A stretch of 64,000 nucleotides of DNA from NCBI RefSeq assembly GCF_001598555.1, contig NZ_BCZE01000012.1, positions 1 to 64,000 on the forward strand, read 5' to 3'. A program made the translations under genes and the position numbers. Source of the DNA: Novosphingobium rosa NBRC 15208. GTDB lineage: Bacteria; Pseudomonadota; Alphaproteobacteria; Sphingomonadales; Sphingomonadaceae. This document shows positions 44,386 through 52,817 of the stretch, piece after piece. Positions within the stretch are counted from its first letter, which is position 1, and every line of letters starts with the position of its first letter. The notes beneath the pieces were generated by a model. It did not search any database, had not been told where the DNA came from, and saw only the letters and a program-made list of their open reading frames with translations.

Positions 44386-44643
44386 GCGAGGGTCCAAGGC
44401 GAGCGCTTGTCGCGAGCGACAAGCTGGGGCACCCTCGCGCTCCCTTTACTTGTCGGCGTGGGCGCCAGGGGTTCGGCGGCGAATTCGATCGCAGCGCCGC
44501 AGGCTGCAAAAAAAGATGGCATAGCCTGTCGCCCTAGACTGCCTGCCTGCGGCGCATTGGTGAAGAGGACAAGCGATCCGCCAGGGCGCCACTGCCGTTT
44601 CGTCGGAAGACGTTATGGGAGCGCGAGGGGGTAACCCCCTCGC
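44386..44643. repeat. Dispersed structured repeat, copy C (inverted)
   Basis: The left end has arms GCGAGGGT (44386-44393) and ACCCTCGC (44431-44438) enclosing a perfect hairpin, GCTTGTCGC, GA, GCGACAAGC. GCGCTCCC follows. The interior, read in reverse, contains ACGTCTTCCGAC, GGCAGTGG, CCTCTTCACC, GCGCCGCAGGC, GCCGAACCC and ACGCCGACAA, the blocks of copies A and B. The right end is GGGAGCGCGAGGG with palindrome arms GCGAGGGGG (44623-44631) and CCCCCTCGC (44635-44643), then CTTCTTTTT. It fills most of the 375-bp gap 44296-44670 after the ribonucleotide reductase gene. Confidence 0.72.
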
Positions 44644-44670
44644 ACCTTCTTTTTATCCCCTTTGCAGCCC

Positions 44671-47190
44671 TCAAGCCGCTTCATCGCGGAATTCGATCGG
44701 GCAGGCGCCTGTCGCGCAATCCAGATGCTCGCGCGCCACATCCTCCGACAGGCTGCTGCGCTGGATCGCACGGGCGATGCGTTCGAACTCGGCCTTGGCG
44801 ACGGGTTCCTCGGGCAGATATTCGTAGGCCGTCAGATCGTCGGACTGAGGCATCACCGAGCAGGCGCGGACATGGGGCTGGTGCTGGCGCAGCATGGCCT
44901 GAAACAGCGGGAAGCTGGTCTGGCCGGGGCGGTATTTCAGCGTGTAGCTGATCTGGTTGCCATAGGCGGGCGTGGATTTGCTGCCCTTTTGCCAGTCCTG
45001 GCCGGTGAAGCCTTCCAGCCAGAAGGCCTCGCCCAGTTGCAGCCAAAGGAACTGGTCCTCCATGCTGGCCTCACTGGCGGTGACGAGGTGCGGTTCGATC
45101 CCGGCCAGCGTGGTGATCAGCGGGGCCGTCGGGAAGCCGACGATGGTGTGGCCCTTGTAGACCTCCAGCTTGCGGACAGGATAGCCGGCCTTGGCGTAAT
45201 CCTCGACCAGCGGATCGTCGTCGCGATATTGCACCCAGCGCAGGTAGCGCAGCATGGAGGGCAGGTGCCAGCCCTCGGTCAGGCCGAACAGCTTGGAGAC
45301 CGAGCCGGAGGGCTTGATGGTGGTCATGGTGTGCGGCACGCCGACGCCCAGGGTTTCGGCATAATCAACCGCCTCGGCATGAACCGCGCGCGACAGCGAG
45401 CCAAGGCTCTCCCAAAAAGCCGCCGCACGGATGGCGGGCGAGGCTTCGGCCAGATCGCTTTGCGCGGTTTGCCGGTAACTGTCGAAATCCGGGGCGATCA
45501 GATCGCGGAAGCCCACCTGGAAGAACTTCCATGCGAACTCATGCACGCCCGTCAGCCCCACGCCGATACGGTTGGTGCGGCGCACCTCGGCGGCATAGAG
45601 GCTGTCCATCAGATTGACGCGCATCAGCGCCCGCGTGGCGGCGCGCACGGCCTGATGGGCTTCCTCCAGCGTGTCGCAATGGAAGGGGGTGACGTCGGCG
45701 ATGACACAGAAGGCGCCCAGCACACTGAGCACGATCTCGCCGCAGGGGTTGACGATATAGCCGTTGCTTTTGCTCGCCGTGATGCGGGCGAGGCGGGCCA
45801 GATAAAGCCGCGTCTCATCCTGCACGCTGTAGCGGTCAGAACCGACGAAATCGCCGCTGCGGAATACGGCGGCATCCAGCCCGGCATCGTTTTTCACCAA
45901 CTGGTCTTCGTTGATGAAGCCCGGCTCGCCGGTGCCGTCGCCATAGGCGCATTGCGCCGCGCGGCTGAAGACATGGCGGGCATGGCGGCTGCGCTGGCTG
46001 TTGTAATCCGGGTCATCGGCGGGCAGTTCCACCCGCCGCCAGAAATCGGCGTCGACCGTGATGCTGTTGTTGCTGGACCACAGGAAGGCCATCGGCGGGA
46101 AGGGGCTGCTTTCGCGCAGCGCCACGACCTCTTCCATCGAAAGACCATCATATTCGATGGGCCGCTTCACCTCGATAAAGTCCACCGCCTCCAGATCGGA
46201 CCAGTGCTTGGTGGACATGCGCGCGGCGCGGCGGGCGCCGCCCACCAGCACCGGCTCGGCCAGATAATGGTCGATGTAGAGCGTCTGGCGCCAGGGCGAG
46301 AGGCCCGCGCCCTTGATCTTGGCGATCTTCTCGAAGGCGTTCATCAGCGGCACCGGGCCGGAGGAGGGGCGGCCCTGCATGCCCATGATCGGCTCGCCGC
46401 GACCGCGCACGGCCGAGAAATCCAACACCAGCAGGCTGTCGCGGAAGACCTTCTGATAGGTCATGATTTCCAGCTGCTCGACGGCCTGCGCCCAGCCCTC
46501 GCGCGTGTCGGGCACATTGAACCACACCACATTGGCGCCCTTGCCGTAGAGATGCCGGGCATCGCGCACCGAGGTGTGCTGGGAGGGATCGAAATCGGGA
46601 TGGGCATCATCCAGTACCACGCGGATGGTGGGCATATTGTCCCAATTGGTGAGCATCAGATCGTCGTCATAGCAGCGGCCCACGCCCGATCCGTTAAGCA
46701 GCAGATAGAACAGCGCGAAGGAGGTCGCCGCGGTGCTGCAGTTGGTGAAGACCTCCTGCGGGCGGTTGATCTGGTTTTCATCGCCCTGCTGCAGGTGTCG
46801 GCCCGACATCAGCACGGCGCCCTTGGCGATCAGATCGCGCAGGCCTGCCGCTTCGGCATCCCGCGTGGCGGCATCCGCCTGCACCAGCGCCAGCAGCGAG
46901 GCATTGCCATGGGCGACGCGCCCGGCCAGCTCTCCCCAGCTTTCCCACCGCGTGGGCGGCACCATGCCGCGATGCGCCGCATCCGGGCTGAGACTGGCGG
47001 TAAAGCCACTGTTGCCCAGCGCCACCAGCCATGCCTTGAGGTCGGGATCCTTCGGGTTCAGCGCGATCTCAGGATCGAGCAGGCTTGCGGCCTCATCGGT
47101 GAGAATGCGGCGCAGATAGGTCCGCTCGGCCACCGCGACACCCATGCCCGGATCCAGCGGACGAAAGCTTGAGGCCGGGCTTGGGCGCAT
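44671..47190 (-). CDS. nrdJ: Adenosylcobalamin-dependent ribonucleoside-triphosphate reductase (class II)
   Basis: An 839-residue monomeric-type class II reductase that makes deoxynucleotides without oxygen by using B12 to generate the thiyl radical. Evidence includes EVFTNCSTAATSFALFYLLLNGSGVGRCYDD (first redox Cys), the active-site block NGYIVNPCGEIVLSVLGAFCVIADV, IKPSGSVSKLFGLTEGWH, and the C-terminal shuttle cysteines LDCATGACPIEF. It is longer than the Lactobacillus enzyme (about 740 residues). ATG 47190 was chosen; a longer frame runs into the promoter. No B12 riboswitch precedes it, but tandem NrdR-like boxes do. It depends on cobalamin, whose biosynthesis and cobalt-transport genes lie at the end of this window. 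Confidence 0.92.
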   Translation of the reverse strand: MRPSPASSFRPLDPGMGVAVAERTYLRRILTDEAASLLDPEIALNPKDPDLKAWLVALGNSGFTASLSPDAAHRGMVPPTRWESWGELAGRVAHGNASLLALVQADAATRDAEAAGLRDLIAKGAVLMSGRHLQQGDENQINRPQEVFTNCSTAATSFALFYLLLNGSGVGRCYDDDLMLTNWDNMPTIRVVLDDAHPDFDPSQHTSVRDARHLYGKGANVVWFNVPDTREGWAQAVEQLEIMTYQKVFRDSLLVLDFSAVRGRGEPIMGMQGRPSSGPVPLMNAFEKIAKIKGAGLSPWRQTLYIDHYLAEPVLVGGARRAARMSTKHWSDLEAVDFIEVKRPIEYDGLSMEEVVALRESSPFPPMAFLWSSNNSITVDADFWRRVELPADDPDYNSQRSRHARHVFSRAAQCAYGDGTGEPGFINEDQLVKNDAGLDAAVFRSGDFVGSDRYSVQDETRLYLARLARITASKSNGYIVNPCGEIVLSVLGAFCVIADVTPFHCDTLEEAHQAVRAATRALMRVNLMDSLYAAEVRRTNRIGVGLTGVHEFAWKFFQVGFRDLIAPDFDSYRQTAQSDLAEASPAIRAAAFWESLGSLSRAVHAEAVDYAETLGVGVPHTMTTIKPSGSVSKLFGLTEGWHLPSMLRYLRWVQYRDDDPLVEDYAKAGYPVRKLEVYKGHTIVGFPTAPLITTLAGIEPHLVTASEASMEDQFLWLQLGEAFWLEGFTGQDWQKGSKSTPAYGNQISYTLKYRPGQTSFPLFQAMLRQHQPHVRACSVMPQSDDLTAYEYLPEEPVAKAEFERIARAIQRSSLSEDVAREHLDCATGACPIEFRDEAA

Positions 47191-47239
47191 GGGGTATCTC
47201 CATCGATGGGGCAGTGGGGGCCGATCATTCAGAGCGGAG

Positions 47240-47287
47240 TATCTATATATGGATTGATGCTGCGAAATTCTACACAACATATTGATA
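47240..47287 (-). promoter_or_regulatory. Tandem NrdR-like boxes upstream of the ribonucleotide reductase
   Basis: Two 16-bp AT-rich sites, TATCTATATATGGATT (47240-47255) and ACACAACATATTGATA (47272-47287), match the NrdR consensus acaCwAtATaTwGtgt at 10 and 12 positions. They are separated by 16 bp, the spacing expected of paired NrdR boxes. This AT-rich stretch stands out from the surrounding GC-rich DNA and lies 50-97 bp before the ATG. Regulation by NrdR is inferred. Confidence 0.6.
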
Positions 47288-47422
47288 TATTCCTGATCCG
47301 AAACCCGGCGAAGCAAAAGTCGTCAGGGGCCGGAGCCATGGCGATGCATTCCCGTTGGCAGATAGCCATTGATCCGGCAGATAAGCAGGGTTAGCGCGCA
47401 ACGCCCCCCAACAATCCGGATC

Positions 47423-48118
47423 ATGATTTTGGCCGAAGCATCTCCCGATCGCAAAGCATGGTTGAACGAAACGCTGCGCAAGCGGATCGTCAGCATGGAA
47501 CTGGCCCCCGGCGCGGTGGTCGACGAGGTTTCGATCAGCGAGGAGTTCGGCCTGTCGCGCCCGCCGGTGCGCGAATTGATGCGCCAGCTGGCGGCGGAAG
47601 GCTATCTGGAGCTGGAGCCCAACCGGCCCGCCCGTGTGTCCGCCATGAATTACCAGAGCCTGCGCGGCTTCTTTCTGGCCGCGCCGCTGATCTATGTCGC
47701 CACCACCCAGCTCGCGGCGGCCAATGCGACAACACAGGAGATCGCGCAGCTCAAGCAGATCCAGCGCGATTTCCGTCAGGCCATCGTCGAGCAGGATGTG
47801 GCCAATCGCGTCGTCCACAATGACCGGTTCCATCTCCAGATCGGCAGCATGGCGCACAATGACTATCTGATGCCCAGCCTGCGACGGCTGCTGATCGATC
47901 ATGCCCGCCTTGGCATGACCTTCTATCGCCATTCTCCTTCGCCCGAGATGCAGGGCGTGCAGGATGAGGCGGTGGATCAGCACGACCGGATCATCGCCGC
48001 AATCGAACGCCGCGATGCTCAGGAAGCCGGAGAGCTGGTGCGCGCCCATTGGGAGCTCTCCCGGCGCCGCATGGCCGATTATGCGCTGCCCGAAGGGCTC
48101 GACATCGCCCTGACCTGA
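47423..48118 (+). CDS. GntR family (FadR/FCD type) transcriptional regulator
   Basis: A 231-residue regulator. The N-terminal winged helix reads LRKRIVSMELAPGAVVDEVSISEEFGLSRPPVRELMRQLAAEGYLELEPNRPARVS. The all-helical FCD domain carries putative metal ligands, in HNDRFHLQIG and VDQHDRIIAAIERRD. ATG 47423 was chosen; a longer frame adds 18 residues across the promoter. It is convergent with two carboxylesterase genes, which are reasonable targets, and divergent from the ribonucleotide reductase gene. FCD regulators usually respond to small organic acids. Confidence 0.9.
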   Translation: MILAEASPDRKAWLNETLRKRIVSMELAPGAVVDEVSISEEFGLSRPPVRELMRQLAAEGYLELEPNRPARVSAMNYQSLRGFFLAAPLIYVATTQLAAANATTQEIAQLKQIQRDFRQAIVEQDVANRVVHNDRFHLQIGSMAHNDYLMPSLRRLLIDHARLGMTFYRHSPSPEMQGVQDEAVDQHDRIIAAIERRDAQEAGELVRAHWELSRRRMADYALPEGLDIALT

Positions 48119-48169
48119 CCGGAGACGGGACCGGCTTGCCGCCACGCCCCTGTCCGGAAGGCCGTTCGT

Positions 48170-49840
48170 TCAATAGGTCGGTCGCACGCCTTTGACCACA
48201 GGCGCGGCCGGCGCCTGTGGCGCGGCTTGCGCATCAAGCAGGAAGGACAGGCCGGGCGTGTTCAGTTTCTCGACGGTGGCGTGATCGTCGATGATGGTGC
48301 GGCGCTCGTCTTTGGGATCGAACCTGACCAGGCGGATCGCCCCACCGGCCGCAACGCCCGTGCGGGCATAGCTGACGACCAGATTCTGCAGATCTTCCGA
48401 GAGTTTGCGGTCTCCCGCGCCCCAGTCGCGGGTTTTGCGGAAGACGTTGAAGGCCTCATAGGTGCCCAGCACATAGGGCACGTCGCCCATGTGATAGGCG
48501 CCTGCCGTGGCGGGGTCGAAATCGGAGAAGATCACGCCCGGCGTGAAGGGCTGAACCTTGGTGAACAGGTAGAGGTAGGCGGGTTGTTTCCCATGCGTGG
48601 CTTGCAGTCTGGCCCAACTGTAGGCGCCAAGGCCAAAGCCGCTGTCTTGCCCGATCCGCTCGGCTTGAGCCGCGGCAGAGGCATCGTCGCGCGCCGGCCA
48701 GAGTTTCAGGAATTGCGCTGCCTTTTCGCCATAGGCGGTTTGGGCGGCCTGCCGATAGGCGTTGAGGCTGCGGGCGGCGCGGATCGGCACGTTGGTGCCA
48801 AGGTCATTGGCCATCGCTCCTGTGATGACCGGCACATCGCTTTGCTGACCGGCCTCGAAGATATGCTGCACCGTATCGGGCAGATACCAGCCGTCGATGT
48901 TGGGGCCGATGCGGATGCCGCTCTGTTGGGCGGCGGCCATGATCTTGTCGAAGGAGATCTGGCGCATGGCCGCGATATCGGCGGCTTTCAGGGTCTGCTG
49001 GAAGGTCTGGCCGGTGCTTTCGGCCTGCGCCAGACTCGCCCCCATGGCATCGACAGGCCCGCCGCGCGTGGCCGAACCGCTCAGCCCCAGCACGCGGGTG
49101 AACAGCCCCTTGGCCAGCGGGCTGGCCTGCAGATTGTTGATCGAGATCGAGCCTGCCGATTGCCCCACCAGCGTCACATTGTCCGGATCGCCGCCGAAGG
49201 AGGCGATGTTGCGCTTCACCCATTGCAGCGCCGCGACCTGATCGAGAAAGCCCCAATTGCCGCTGGCATGATGCCCGCTTTCAGCGGTCAGCGCGGGATG
49301 GGCCATAAAGCCCAGCACGCCCAGACGATAGTTGGGCGCAACATAGATCACGCCCTTGTGAGCCAAAGGCGCGCCCGAATAGATCGGGCTGGAGGCCGAG
49401 CCCACGGTGAAGGCCCCGCCATAGATCCACACCACCACCGGCAGTTTGGTGCCCGGCCTGGCCTGAGCAGGCGCCCAGAGGTTGAGATAGAGGCAATCCT
49501 CCGAAACGCTTTCCTCACCGAAATAATGGTTGATGCTGGCCGAGCGCATCCCCTGCGGACATTGCGGTTTGAAGGCATCAGCATGGTAAACGCCCTGCCA
49601 TGCCGCCACGGCTTGCGGGGCGCGCCAGCGGTTCTCGCGCACCGGCGGCGCGGCGAAGGGGACACCCAGATAGGCCTTCACCGCGCCGTCGATCATCGTG
49701 CCGGAGACCGCTCCGCTGTCGATGCTGACAGGATCGCCTGCCGCCGCCACCGCTGCCCCGGCATGAGCCTGAAGCGCCGGAACCAAAGACCCGCAAGCCA
49801 GCATGACGGCTGCGAAACGGCGTTTTGCGGAAAATCTCAT
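48170..49840 (-). CDS. Exported type-B carboxylesterase (copy 1)
   Basis: A 556-residue alpha/beta hydrolase of the carboxylesterase/acetylcholinesterase family with a signal peptide (FAAVMLACGSLVPALQAHA). Motifs are SEDCLYLNLWAPAQ, PVVVWIYGGAFTVGSA (oxyanion hole), and GGDPDNVTLVGQSAGSISI (nucleophile Ser at about residue 230). The acid and His residues lie further on, the His near FSDFDPATAGAYHMGDVPYV. ATG 49840 was chosen; a longer frame adds 47 basic residues that would block export. The gene is 44 bp downstream of a paralogue, so they form an operon. The natural ester is unknown. Such pairs hydrolyse plant-derived or xenobiotic esters. Confidence 0.9.
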   Translation of the reverse strand: MRFSAKRRFAAVMLACGSLVPALQAHAGAAVAAAGDPVSIDSGAVSGTMIDGAVKAYLGVPFAAPPVRENRWRAPQAVAAWQGVYHADAFKPQCPQGMRSASINHYFGEESVSEDCLYLNLWAPAQARPGTKLPVVVWIYGGAFTVGSASSPIYSGAPLAHKGVIYVAPNYRLGVLGFMAHPALTAESGHHASGNWGFLDQVAALQWVKRNIASFGGDPDNVTLVGQSAGSISINNLQASPLAKGLFTRVLGLSGSATRGGPVDAMGASLAQAESTGQTFQQTLKAADIAAMRQISFDKIMAAAQQSGIRIGPNIDGWYLPDTVQHIFEAGQQSDVPVITGAMANDLGTNVPIRAARSLNAYRQAAQTAYGEKAAQFLKLWPARDDASAAAQAERIGQDSGFGLGAYSWARLQATHGKQPAYLYLFTKVQPFTPGVIFSDFDPATAGAYHMGDVPYVLGTYEAFNVFRKTRDWGAGDRKLSEDLQNLVVSYARTGVAAGGAIRLVRFDPKDERRTIIDDHATVEKLNTPGLSFLLDAQAAPQAPAAPVVKGVRPTY

Positions 49841-49884
49841 GCAGTGATCCTTGAAAGGGTGATCGGGGCGCGGTGAGGGAGGCG

Positions 49885-51582
49885 TCAGTCTCGCGGGCCC
49901 TTGCCGCTGATCATGCCCGGCGCGCCCATGCCGCCACCGCCGGGCAGGGCTGCTGCCCCGGGCTTGTTGGCGGCCAGCCATGCCATCGCCCTGGTGTTGA
50001 AGGGTTCGAACTGCGTCTTGGCGGCAAAGCGCATGAACCCATCATTCTTCACCGACCATGCCGGCCAGCGCAGCGCCGGTGTCGAGGGATCGCGGTCGGC
50101 GGCAAAGGCCACCAGAGCATCGGACATGGTGCTTGCCAGAGTGCGGTCGGTCGCGGTCCAGTCACGGGTGTGGCGGATGGCGTTGAAGACATCCAGATTG
50201 TCGAACCAGTAGATGATGTCGGCATTGTGATAGGCGCCGATGGTGGCCGGATCCTGATCGCCCACCCGCACGCCCGGGGCATAGGGATGCTTGCGGTCAT
50301 ACATCGAGATATAGACCGGCGACTTGTTGTATTTCGCCTGAATCACGCCGCATTGGCGCGAGTTGTAGGCAATGGCGGCTTCCCGCGCGATCTTGGCGGC
50401 GGTGGGCGCAACGTCGGCATCGCTCCTCACCGGATAGAGCTTGAGGAAAGCATCGGCCTTCTCCCCGTAATATGTGCGGGCGAGGTCGCGATACTGCTCC
50501 ACCGTATGGGCGGTGTAGAACAGGCCTGCGGATTCTCCGCTGTTGAAATTGGCCAGCACGGGCACGTCGCTCATGGCGTGGCTGCTGGCGGCCTCGGGCT
50601 TTTCCTGGGTGAAAAAGTAGCCGTCGAGGACCGGCGTTGCCTTGACGCCGCCGGTGTTGCTGTAGCCGACCTGCGTTTCGGCCTGCAGGCGGATCAACTG
50701 GTCGGCGGCGATGTAGCGCAGATCCTCAAGGGAATTGGCGCCAAGCCGCTTCTGGATCTCCAGCCCGACTTTCTCGCCATCGGCCAAACTCGGCAGAGTG
50801 CCGGTGCCGATGCTGCAGGTCGAGGACATGAAGGCCCCCGAAAACAGCCCTTTTGACAGCGGGCTATGCATCTGCGCGCTGACCGATCCCGCCCCCGCCG
50901 ACTGGCCCGCGATGGTGATCCGCTCCGCGTCTCCACCAAAGCGAGCGATGTTGTCATGCACCCAGCGCAGGGCGAAACTCTGGTCGAGATAGCCGTAATT
51001 GCCGGAGTGGCCGCCCTGCTCCTTCGTCAGTTCCGGATGGGCCATCCAGCCCAGAATGCCCAGACGATAGGCGATCGTCACATAGACCACGCCCTTTTTC
51101 GCCAGATCGGCGCCATCATACATCGGGCTGCCCGCCGAGCCGATGGTCGATCCGCCGCCATAGATGAAGACCACCACCGGGTGCTTTTCGGCGGGCTTGC
51201 TGCCGGGTGGTGCCCAGATGTTGAGATAGAGGCAGTTTTCGGAGGTCGGTTCCTCGCCGAAGTAATTGTTGATGTCATGCGGGCGCAGCACCTGCATGCA
51301 TTCGGGCATCTTGCGGTCGGCGTTGTAGACGCCGTTCCAGCGGATGGGCTGCGGCGGCTGCCAGCGCAGATCGTAAAGCGGCGGTTTGGCGAAGGGGATG
51401 CCCAGCCAGGCCTTCACGCCGCCCTCCAGCACCGCGCCCGCCACGGCGCCCGAGGTGGTCTGCACCGGCGAAACAGCTTCCAGCACCTGTGCCTGCAACG
51501 AGGTGGAAAAGAGGCAGAGCCATAGGCTCGCCGATGTCGCAAGTCGCTTGCGACGGGTTTGGGTGGTAACCATACGGTTCAT
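49885..51582 (-). CDS. Exported type-B carboxylesterase (copy 2)
   Basis: A 565-residue paralogue of the following gene, with the same plan. Signal peptide SLWLCLFSTSLQAQ, then TSENCLYLNIWAPPG, HPVVVFIYGGGSTIGSAG, GGDAERITIAGQSAGAGSVS (Ser nucleophile, about residue 226) and the His region GDQDPATIGAYHNADIIYW. The C-terminus ends in a Gly/Met-rich tail (ALPGGGGMGAPGMISGKG) absent from the other copy. ATG 51582 has AGGAG seven bases upstream. Two similar secreted esterases in tandem suggest duplication followed by specialisation on related substrates. Confidence 0.9.
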   Translation of the reverse strand: MNRMVTTQTRRKRLATSASLWLCLFSTSLQAQVLEAVSPVQTTSGAVAGAVLEGGVKAWLGIPFAKPPLYDLRWQPPQPIRWNGVYNADRKMPECMQVLRPHDINNYFGEEPTSENCLYLNIWAPPGSKPAEKHPVVVFIYGGGSTIGSAGSPMYDGADLAKKGVVYVTIAYRLGILGWMAHPELTKEQGGHSGNYGYLDQSFALRWVHDNIARFGGDAERITIAGQSAGAGSVSAQMHSPLSKGLFSGAFMSSTCSIGTGTLPSLADGEKVGLEIQKRLGANSLEDLRYIAADQLIRLQAETQVGYSNTGGVKATPVLDGYFFTQEKPEAASSHAMSDVPVLANFNSGESAGLFYTAHTVEQYRDLARTYYGEKADAFLKLYPVRSDADVAPTAAKIAREAAIAYNSRQCGVIQAKYNKSPVYISMYDRKHPYAPGVRVGDQDPATIGAYHNADIIYWFDNLDVFNAIRHTRDWTATDRTLASTMSDALVAFAADRDPSTPALRWPAWSVKNDGFMRFAAKTQFEPFNTRAMAWLAANKPGAAALPGGGGMGAPGMISGKGPRD

Positions 51583-51796
51583 CCTCTCTCTCCTGTCACC
51601 GGCGCGATTTTTTCTTCGCTCTCAGTGATGATTTATCCGATTTTTGCGCGGATCAAATCTTGAGGGAACTATTTCGTACATTATTTGGCATGTCAACGCA
51701 CATATCGATTGCAGTCTGGCAGGCCTGCGATCAACTCGGGGAAAACCTCGGAGCCGCAATGGACGGGGCAAGGATGAAAGGTCTAGCGCCGCGCCG

Positions 51797-51997
51797 ATGA
51801 GCATCATCGCCACCATCATGAATTCGGCCACCGGCCAACCGATCCAGAAAATGACCTTCGGGCGCATGCCCAAGCCATGGGTCAGCTTCAACCTCGCCAG
51901 CGGGGAACTCGTCACCGCCGACCGGGTGCATGTGGGCAAGCCCGCGCCGGGCAAGTTCGTGGCGCCGGTCGAGGTCTGGGTGACGCCGAAGGGCTAA
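51797..51997 (+). CDS. Possible small protein, 66 residues
   Basis: A short frame starting at ATG 51797, giving a 66-residue product (SIIATIMNSATGQPIQKMTFGRMPKPW through EVWVTPKG). The composition looks like a folded beta-rich domain rather than random translation: alternating hydrophobics and conserved-looking Gly/Pro. No family is recognised. It ends 4 bp inside the convergent gene at 51994-52440. The reverse strand over the same bases does not give a better candidate. A ribosome-binding site is weak, so the gene is unproven. Confidence 0.35.
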   Translation: MSIIATIMNSATGQPIQKMTFGRMPKPWVSFNLASGELVTADRVHVGKPAPGKFVAPVEVWVTPKG

Positions 51998-52440
51998 GCC
52001 TTCAAACCTTCCAGCAGGGTCTTGAGGGCGCGAAGATCCTTTTCGACCAGCGCGGCATCGCGCTCGAAAGCTGCGTCATCCATGCCGGGCTGGCGGAACA
52101 GGGTGAAAACCGCCAGCGTGCCGCTGCCATTGGCGATCATCCGCAGCGGAATGTAGATTTCGGGCTGGCGGGGCAGCGCCACCCAATGGTCCAGAATGCC
52201 ATAGGGGTTGGGCGGGCTGAACAGCACGCGCGCCTCGCCCTGAGGGGTTTTCGCCACCCACGCGGGCCCCTCCTGATGCAGGGACGAGGCGAAACCGGCA
52301 GCCCAGCGGGGGAAGTTCTCTGGCTGCCTGGCGAAGGCATAGGCCTCGTCAAACCCGCAAGCGATGATCACCGAGATCGACCGCGCGGGAAGCGGATCGA
52401 ACAGCGTCGGATCATGATCGATGGGGGCATGGCGGTTCAT
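51994..52440 (-). CDS. SRPBCC (START-like) superfamily protein
   Basis: A 148-residue cytosolic protein. The pattern SISVIIACGFDEAYAFARQPENFPRWAAGF through ARVLFSPPNPYGILDHWVAL and ALVEKDLRALKTLLEGLKA fits the helix-grip fold of polyketide cyclase/dehydrase and lipid-transport proteins, which bind hydrophobic ligands in a central cavity. The ligand and function are not visible. ATG 52440 was chosen over a frame starting 75 bases upstream. It stands alone between the esterase operon and the signalling operon. Confidence 0.7.
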   Translation of the reverse strand: MNRHAPIDHDPTLFDPLPARSISVIIACGFDEAYAFARQPENFPRWAAGFASSLHQEGPAWVAKTPQGEARVLFSPPNPYGILDHWVALPRQPEIYIPLRMIANGSGTLAVFTLFRQPGMDDAAFERDAALVEKDLRALKTLLEGLKA

Positions 52441-52601
52441 GGGGGCTCCATCCTGTGCGTGGCGGCGGACATACAGTTTGCTACGTAAAAGGCTGGGAGG
52501 AAAGGCTGTTCCCATGTTTGCCGGATGGGCGATATGGAATGGTCCCCAGATGGGGTGTAGCGCAGGCTGCGCGGAAAATTTGCTTAAAGCCCGGTAACCA
52601 T

Positions 52602-52626
52602 GGAACCTTTTGGTGGCCGCGCTGTT
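52602..52626 (+). promoter_or_regulatory. Possible EcfG (general stress) promoter
   Basis: GGAAC (52602-52606) and GTT (52624-52626) are separated by 17 bases, matching the alphaproteobacterial EcfG pattern GGAAC-N16/17-GTT. The site lies about 190 bp before the hybrid-kinase ATG in an otherwise featureless 377-bp gap (52441-52817). That gap also has the inverted repeat TTGATC (52714-52719) with GATCAA (52731-52736). A short motif in GC-rich DNA, so tentative. Confidence 0.35.
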
Positions 52627-52817
52627 TTATGCCGGTGGTTCAGGGAAGACCGGGGATATATGCGCAGAGGCCAGAAAGCCGAAAACCGGATCATTGTGCC
52701 CCGGATCGATCGCTTGATCTGTTGACGGTCGATCAATCTTCCTAGCATATCCCGCGCCTGTTGCCCCCCCGGCTCGGCAAAGCCATTGTCCGCCAAGCCT
52801 TCCTTCCGAAAGTCTCC

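Noticed and set aside
44662..47172. An 836-residue open frame antisense to the ribonucleotide reductase
   Set aside because: Shadow frame; the reductase motifs on the other strand are unambiguous.
47191..47422. A cobalamin riboswitch before the B12-dependent ribonucleotide reductase
   Set aside because: Searched for because of the cofactor; none of the conserved boxes is present. The region is an AT-rich promoter with NrdR-like sites instead.
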